Origin: Dermanyssus gallinae
Taxonomy: Eukaryota; Arthropoda; Arachnida; Mesostigmata; Dermanyssidae
Length of the DNA stretch: 64,000 nucleotides
Assembly: GCA_003439945.1 (NCBI GenBank)
Contig: QVRM01002165.1
Location: 1 to 64,000 of the forward strand
Direction: 5' to 3'
Shown here: positions 61,361 to 64,000 of the stretch, piece after piece
Position numbering within the stretch: the first letter of the stretch is position 1
Layout: every line of letters begins with the position of its first letter
Translations under genes and position numbers: made by a program
The notes under the pieces: generated by a model
Seen by the model: the letters and a program-made list of their open reading frames with translations, nothing else
Databases searched by the model: none
What the model was told of the DNA's origin: nothing

Positions 61361-61556
61361 GTTTTACGTTTTTTTCCGTAAGGCTAATGCCCGTGTACGT
61401 TTTTTTCATGTCGTGGCTGATGTTTAATTCACTCCGGCATTTACCTTGTCTAAATTGGAACCATGCAAACCAATTTATGAGTGGCGGGTCTGGGTCTCGA
61501 ACCCAGGCCTCCCGAATGCAAGGCAAAAACTTTGTCACTAAGTCATCTTGCTCGGT
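61361..61556 (-). mobile_element. tRNA-derived SINE
   Basis: Read on the minus strand from 61556, a tRNA-like head: CAAGATGACTTAGTGACAAA (A-box part), TTGCCTTGCATTCGGGAGG (anticodon-arm region, with TTGCAT as in alanine tRNAs), then CTGGGTTCGAGACCCAG, a perfect T arm with its B box. The acceptor stem does not pair, so it is not a functional tRNA. The tail runs on through TAAATTGGTTTGCATGG to about 61361. A 46-base piece of that tail (61373-61418) recurs at the window's right edge at roughly 88 per cent identity, so this is an interspersed family. It would be transcribed by Pol III and copied by a LINE RT. Confidence 0.75.
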
Positions 61557-61576
61557 TAGACATAACTATACACATT

Positions 61577-62460
61577 AAATTAGACTACTCAATCTTCGGA
61601 GAAAAATAATCATAGGCGGCCAGGCAGAGAACACAAGTGGGCTGCTCATTAAGTTTGCACCTCAATTCGGTCAGTTTTGCTAATGTTAGACGCGATTTGC
61701 GCACAAAAACATTGTCCTGGTAAAACAGAACAATCTTTTTCTGCAAAGCTCGTCGTTTTTCACCGACACCTTGCTGCAGGAGGTCCAAAAGTTCTACATA
61801 GTAATGTCCTTTGATCGTTTAGTTGACCATTTCTATTCTACGTTTGTCCCACCAAAAACCGTAGCATTTTAATACCTTTAACATGATAAGATAAAACTAA
61901 TAAGTTGTTGTTACCTTTCTGGCGGATGCCGTTGTTGTCTGCACTCTCTTTAGAGGTCCTTAACCGGGTGTACACCATTGGCAAGATGCTTCTTGGGTTT
62001 CAGGAGTGTAGAGATGGAACCAACTTTTATCGACGGTCACGAATCTGTGCCAAAAATCCGACAAGTGTTTTCACATGTGAGCAAAATTTCGCTAAGAAGC
62101 GGAAACACGCGCGTTTTTTCGTTCTTAGTCCCATTTTGCTCTGAGCTTTTCATCTTCAAGTTGTCGAGCAGGGTAGAATGTACAGTACCCAAACTGATAC
62201 CACATGCCTCTGCTATCTCCGTAATGTTCACTCGTCCCTCTGCACTCTTCTTCAACGTTTTTCTCATCAGTAAACCCCGTTCGGGGGAGGGGGGGCTGAA
62301 CGTGGTTCATCTTTGGCGCTCGCACGACTTCGTATACACTCATAAATCCAGTTGGAAACAGTAGCAAGACATGGCGCAGAGCCACCGTGAACCTCGTAAA
62401 AAGTTTACTTTGGGAGTTGAAACCAGTTACTCTCTCTCTTGGCGGAAAACTCTTGGTCAT
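61577..62460 (-). mobile_element. mariner element, copy C (degenerate, truncated)
   Basis: Minus-strand relative of copies A and B. No terminal repeats are visible: the 3' end stops just after the third catalytic block (about 61580), next to the SINE, and the 5' end fades near 62460. It is clearly more diverged than A is from B. Confidence 0.82.
61585..62460 (-). pseudogene. mariner transposase, broken, copy C
   Basis: From high to low coordinates: a degraded first helix-turn-helix (KLFTRFTVALRHVLLLFPTG), then linker residues, VNITEIAEACGISLGTVH (second helix-turn-helix), and a first catalytic block in which VDES has become VDKS (near 62030). HLYTPETQEASCQWC follows, then a roughly 40-base disturbed stretch, IKGHYYVELLDLLQQ, VLFYQDN with the second Asp, and LAAYDYFSP, where the third Asp survives although SPDLAPS before it is lost. 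At least three stops and several frame changes. The protein after the third block is missing. Confidence 0.85.
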
Positions 62461-62599
62461 TTCTTTAATGTATTTATAAAGAAGGGGCAGATGTCTAAAG
62501 TCTGGCTGTGTTAACCAGGCTTTCTATTCCGTTGAACGGAAAGCATGGCGATAATAAACAATTCTCAAATTTCTATCGTGGAGTAGCGATTGAGCACGT

Positions 62600-63750
62600 G
62601 GCTGGGAAGCTCGTCCACTAGAGCAATTCGGAATTAGAAAAGGTCAATAAATTCGTGATGCAATTCATCTTCTTCAGTCTGAAATCGAGCAAACTGTCAT
62701 TCAACCCAAAGGCCATCTGTATTCAGTTTCTATTGACTGCACCAATGCCTGCCAATGACAAAGCCCCTCATCATCTGCTGGTTGAAACAGATGGTTATCT
62801 CCTTGGTGTAGAGTTGATAGACGGTGAGCGTAATGTACTGGAGATTAAGAAAAATGTGGAAACTCCGCATAAAAACGCGCTGATTTGCGTCTTGTTTACC
62901 CTTTTTCTCGCTGATCTTGTCAGTCACTTTCGACAGGAGTGTCACAAGAGCCGTGCTGGTCATAAATGTAGATGATATCATATTCGCACATCGCACCTAG
63001 ATGCCAGCAAGCGCAATACCTCAATGGCCGAAGCGTTCGGAGGGACTTGAGATAAATACCAGACTGGAGGTCGGTTAGCTGCCAGGGACGTTATACGTTG
63101 CCGCGGCCAACCGTTAAGGTTTGTTAACTTTTTTCAGTAATATGGTCTTCGGGTTCATTACACACGGACGACGTCCACAGCGCACATAAACGAAACAGTA
63201 CGAACCGCAATTGCCTCTCTTAACGGGGAAGTAAACAATGTCCGAAGGCTGTCCGTTTTTTCAGCATTAACGCCCATCGTGCTTAAGATTGTTCCGGTAT
63301 AGACATTATATATGAAGCGAGTGCTTTATTTGTCTATCCGAGCAAGTAGCCGCTGTGTGTATCTCACGTTAATGCTGTCCAACAGCTACCGAAATAATAC
63401 GACTAAGTTTGAAAATGCCTCGTCCCTACGAACGTTTTTTTTTCAGAGTGGGATGTTAAGGCCGAACAGGCCATACAGGAGGTCGGGGGTTTAGACGTTT
63501 ATTTATTGCATTGCGCCTTTGTTCTGGTCCTACATGTAACAGTCGCCACGTTTACACTAGGGACATAGTACATTCTTATTACTACCTGGTAGGTTTAAAT
63601 GTGACCTTTTGCAAAGATAATAAGTTATGCACCTTCCGGCTCTGTCTGCAGAACTGTGGCAAGTATCATGCAGTGGAATGTCCACTGCATGACCTTCTTA
63701 TGCAGGAACATACATTATTGCACTAATTCTCTCGTCGAAAGCGTGAAATC
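62600..63750 (+). pseudogene. non-LTR ORF2 remnant: reverse transcriptase to Cys/His C-terminus
   Basis: Plus-strand pieces in order: KVNKFVMQF and FFSLKSSKLSFNPK (fingers), a motif A region split over two frames (SIDCTNA then NDKAPHHLLVE, about 62728-62790), LICVLFTLFLADLVSHF (after motif B), motif C as INVDDIIFAH (62962-62991), then HINETVRTAIASLN with NVRRLSVFSALTPIVLKIVP (post-RT block), and finally TFRLCLQNCGKYHAVECPLH (63631-63690), a CxxxxC...C...YHxxxC zinc-binding tail. A stop lies at 63724-63726. Stops follow motif C and interrupt the thumb. Unlike 8560 and 29415, the tail is of the YH-x-x-x-C type, so it is a separate family. Confidence 0.75.
63666..63692. repeat. perfect hairpin, 12-bp stem, 3-base loop
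   Basis: TCATGCAGTGGA, loop ATG, TCCACTGCATGA, lying across the Cys/His codons of the ORF2 tail. Confidence 0.9.
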
Positions 63751-63952
63751 GACAAAAGAATATGAAGAACACCTTATAAAATGTATATTGCTCTCAATTA
63801 CAGTAAAATAAATAGAACTGGAAAAATTGTCAATAATAGGCTATGTAATGTTAGGCCAACAATTAGCACAAACGACGTCATGGTTCACTCCAAAGGTCAC
63901 AAACACGTCTATTCGCACCTGGTCCCTTATTACCTTGCTTTTTTTTGTTTTA

Positions 63953-64000
63953 GATTTTCCGTAAGGCTATTGCCTGTGTACGGTTTTTCATGTAATGGCT
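63953..64000 (-). mobile_element. second SINE copy, cut by the window edge
   Basis: TTTCCGTAAGGCTATTGCC and the bases up to the window end match 61373-61418 with about five or six differences, in the same orientation. The tRNA-like head should lie just beyond the window. Confidence 0.7.

Overview
The window is eukaryotic nuclear DNA, almost certainly from an arthropod. It is densely littered with dead transposable elements of types common in arthropods (mariner, a maT-like element, BEL/Pao, several non-LTR retrotransposons, a tRNA-derived SINE). It also carries long AT, CT, GT, AAT, CAA and GAT microsatellites and no prokaryote-style gene arrangement. The mixture would suit a mite or other chelicerate, but that is a guess. 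No intact host gene, rRNA, functional tRNA or CRISPR array could be supported.

Layout. 1-906: mariner copy A, cut by the window edge. 1150-3230: non-LTR ORF2 remnant with endonuclease and reverse transcriptase (RT) motifs. 4600-6800: GC-rich low-complexity island. 8560-9070: C-terminal end of a non-LTR ORF2. 9849-11139: near-intact mariner with perfect 29-bp terminal inverted repeats (TIRs). 11580-18480: large GC-rich, trinucleotide- and microsatellite-laden island, the best candidate for host gene promoter/UTR sequence. 19176-20457: maT-like (D37D) element. 21235-21470: possible retrotransposon zinc knuckles. 27960-31080: BEL/Pao element on the minus strand, lacking RT/RNase H and interrupted by the plus-strand 3' end of a non-LTR element with a poly-A tail. 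33580-34320: old tandem duplication. 36310-36790 and 38960-39700: two RT remnants. 42270-43270: non-LTR gag-type ORF1. 44690-47000: non-LTR ORF1 running into an ORF2 endonuclease start. 47520-48210: tandem duplication, huge AT arrays and a 27-bp minisatellite. 49542-50508: mariner copy B. 52200-53000: GC-rich island. 53177-53452: unrecognised ORF with a perfect hairpin. 54450-54620: AT arrays enclosing a palindrome. 56330-56800: three-unit diverged tandem repeat. 59640-60720: RT remnant. 61361-61556: tRNA-derived SINE, with part of a second copy at the right edge. 61577-62460: mariner copy C. 62600-63750: RT plus Cys/His C-terminus of another non-LTR ORF2.

Functionally the recognisable genes are transposition genes (DDD transposases, AP endonuclease/RT, gag, protease, integrase). 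All carry stops or frameshifts, so the region is a repeat graveyard built by nested insertion. The freshest element is the mariner at 9849-11139. I found no convincing new multi-gene system. The less explained items are the perfect hairpins, the SINE family, the tandem duplications and a few open frames with no recognised relative.
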